Program-made: the position numbers and the translations under genes
NCBI GenBank assembly: GCA_947489175.1
Contig: CANLED010000128.1
Location: 1-6,361 of the forward strand
DNA: 6,361 nt
Direction of reading: 5' to 3'
Origin: Chitinophagaceae bacterium
Lineage (GTDB): Bacteria > Bacteroidota > Bacteroidia > Chitinophagales > Chitinophagaceae
Notes under the pieces: model-generated
What the model was told of the DNA's origin: nothing
Databases searched by the model: none
What the model saw: only the letters and a program-made list of their open reading frames with translations
Shown here: piece by piece, positions 5,134-6,361 of the stretch
How positions within the stretch are numbered: position 1 is the first letter of the stretch
Layout of the letters: every line of letters starts with the position of its first letter

Positions 5134-6361
5134 TTATTGCATTTGCATTCCTTCTTGCATACCATCTGCACCAGTCTTATTGTTTTTTCTTTTGAATAGC
5201 GATACATCTACTTTTCCAAAACGATAATTGAAATTTAACCTGAATACCTGCCAATCTCTTCTTCTCGAATTGGTTTGTGTGAAATAAGTAGCCTCTGAAT
5301 ATGAGCCATAAATTTTTGTTTTGAGAACATCATTCATGCTCAAAGTAAGGGATCCTCTTTTTTCTTTTAAGAAATCTTTTTTAAGCGCAAATTCTAACCC
5401 ATAATTTGGATTGATATAACCTTGAGCTGAGGTTTGCGTAAAACCACCCCAGCTACCGCCACCGCCACCAGAACGGCCACCACTGCTCCCTCTACCACCG
5501 TCGCCACCACCTTGTGGAAGAATAGATTTACTTCTGTAGTCAAAAGCAAGTTGCAGTGTGAAACTAGCTGGTAATTTTATGTTGGCATTCATTTTCCCAA
5601 AGAAACTCCAAATTGAATTGTTTACAGTAGAAGTAACATCTGTTGTGCTAATACTTGAGTTGTAAACATTAAGGTTTGATGTCAGTTCTAGCCATTTTGT
5701 TACAGGGTTTCTTGCTGTAAATTCAGCGCCGTAAGCCTGACTCTTGTTTGCATTTATATATGTGTTTATAAGCACATCTTTAGCCACCACAGCACTTGCT
5801 TCTTTAACTTGAGCCCTTGTAATCAAGTCAGTTGTATTTTTATAATACAAGGATACCAAAATGCTATTTCCTTTTTTCATACTCTTTTGATAATTCATTT
5901 CAACCGAGTTGGTAAACTCAGGTTTTAAACCCGGATTTCCCCTGCTGATGTTCAATGAATCAGAATAATCTACGAATGGTAATATCTGAAAAAAGTTTGG
6001 TCTTTGGATTTTTCTCGCCACACTGAATTGAAGATCTTGCGTTTGGTCAATTTGATGGGTTAAATTTAAACTTGGAAATAAGCTCAGAGGGAAGCTGTTA
6101 CCAAAAGTTTTGCCATTCGTAATTAATGTACCTGTGTATTTAGAACTTTCTGCCCTCAATCCCAATTGATAGCTGGTTTTTGTTCCAATCACGTTGCCAT
6201 AGGTTCCATAAGCAGCAATCACCCTGTCATTATACTTATAGTTCGCATTCAGTGAAAAAACAGGCATGTAATCATTCAGAAGAAAATCGTAAATGTAGTT
6301 AAGGTTCTTGCTTTCAAAGTCACGTATCGCAGCTCTAAATCCAAATTCCACCTTCGATTTT
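5134..6361 (-). CDS. Outer-membrane beta-barrel protein, TonB-dependent receptor-like (5' end outside window)
   Basis: The frame is open from the right edge to a TAA at 5136-5134, giving 408 residues that are the C-terminal part of a larger protein. The GTG at 6351-6349 is a valine inside the frame, not the start. The sequence is rich in alternating amphipathic strands. It carries the signature of the Bacteroidota outer-membrane beta-barrel family (PF14905 type): RPNFFQILPF at residues 120-129 of the visible part, then GNPGLKPEFTNSVEMNY at 141-157. The last strand QVFRLNFNYRF at 371-381 is followed by the typical GK..LFKRK segment and a short tail. Full-length relatives are usually about 800-900 residues, with a signal peptide, a carboxypeptidase-regulatory-like domain and a plug domain, all expected beyond the edge. 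The family is thought to act in outer-membrane uptake or surface functions; the substrate is unknown. No SusD-like partner is visible downstream, where the gene meets pcm tail to tail across a terminator. Confidence 0.9.
   Translation of the reverse strand, partial: KSKVEFGFRAAIRDFESKNLNYIYDFLLNDYMPVFSLNANYKYNDRVIAAYGTYGNVIGTKTSYQLGLRAESSKYTGTLITNGKTFGNSFPLSLFPSLNLTHQIDQTQDLQFSVARKIQRPNFFQILPFVDYSDSLNISRGNPGLKPEFTNSVEMNYQKSMKKGNSILVSLYYKNTTDLITRAQVKEASAVVAKDVLINTYINANKSQAYGAEFTARNPVTKWLELTSNLNVYNSSISTTDVTSTVNNSIWSFFGKMNANIKLPASFTLQLAFDYRSKSILPQGGGDGGRGSSGGRSGGGGGSWGGFTQTSAQGYINPNYGLEFALKKDFLKEKRGSLTLSMNDVLKTKIYGSYSEATYFTQTNSRRRDWQVFRLNFNYRFGKVDVSLFKRKNNKTGADGMQEGMQMQ
5443..5511 (-). other. 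Glycine-rich low-complexity insert in the outer-membrane receptor
   Basis: In frame with the receptor, 23 codons encode 15 glycines mixed with Ser, Arg, Asp and one Trp (visible residues 284-306). It sits between a predicted strand ending RSKSILPQG and one starting YINPNYGLEFALKKDF. In relatives this connection is a turn near an xxPQGR-type motif, so the stretch is probably a flexible loop insertion on one face of the barrel. The DNA is locally much more GC-rich than its surroundings because glycine codons dominate (ACC/GCC repeats on the plus strand). Confidence 0.8.

Noticed and set aside
5443..5511. CRISPR-like or tandem DNA repeat suggested by repeated ACC/GCC triplets
   Set aside because: The triplets are glycine codons in frame with the receptor and have no repeat-spacer structure.
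6349..6351. GTG as a start codon of the right-hand receptor gene
   Set aside because: The frame stays open to the window edge, and the protein begins in the middle of a barrel with no signal peptide, so the codon is an internal valine.

Overview
The window looks like chromosomal DNA from a member of the Bacteroidota. It is AT-rich. One promoter matches the Bacteroidota pattern TTG-N19-TAnnTTTG. The gene families are also typical of that phylum: an outer-membrane beta-barrel TonB-type receptor with the GNPxLKPE signature, a long DUF2279-like protein, a membrane-anchored heterodisulfide-reductase-like Fe-S protein, and a roughly 575-residue phospho-sugar mutase. A family or genus cannot be assigned from this stretch alone.

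Layout, left to right. Positions 1-1020 (minus) hold the first 340 residues of a membrane-bound [4Fe-4S] electron-transfer protein, cut by the left edge. Diverging from it across 58 bp is a PyrR-like phosphoribosyltransferase (1079-1573, plus). It converges, with only 7 bp between stop codons, on an exported DUF2279-type protein (1581-2567, minus). A 93-bp divergent spacer follows, carrying a clear Bacteroidota promoter. That promoter drives a phosphoglucomutase/phosphomannomutase (2661-4385, plus). A probable co-transcribed pcm gene follows, encoding protein-L-isoaspartate O-methyltransferase (4430-5086, plus), with an unusually complete Shine-Dalgarno sequence. A GC-rich hairpin flanked by A and T runs (5085-5117) can terminate transcription from both sides. 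The right end (5134-6361, minus) is the C-terminal half of a TonB-receptor-like outer-membrane beta-barrel with a glycine-rich insert; its N-terminus lies outside the window.

The genes do not form one pathway. They are ordinary housekeeping functions (sugar-phosphate metabolism, protein repair, nucleotide or base metabolism, electron transfer, outer-membrane transport) arranged as small units of one or two genes. Coding density is high and there is no gap over 100 bp. I saw no tRNA or rRNA gene, insertion sequence, CRISPR array, phage gene or defence system. I do not see a convincing undescribed system here; the findings are modest, local observations.
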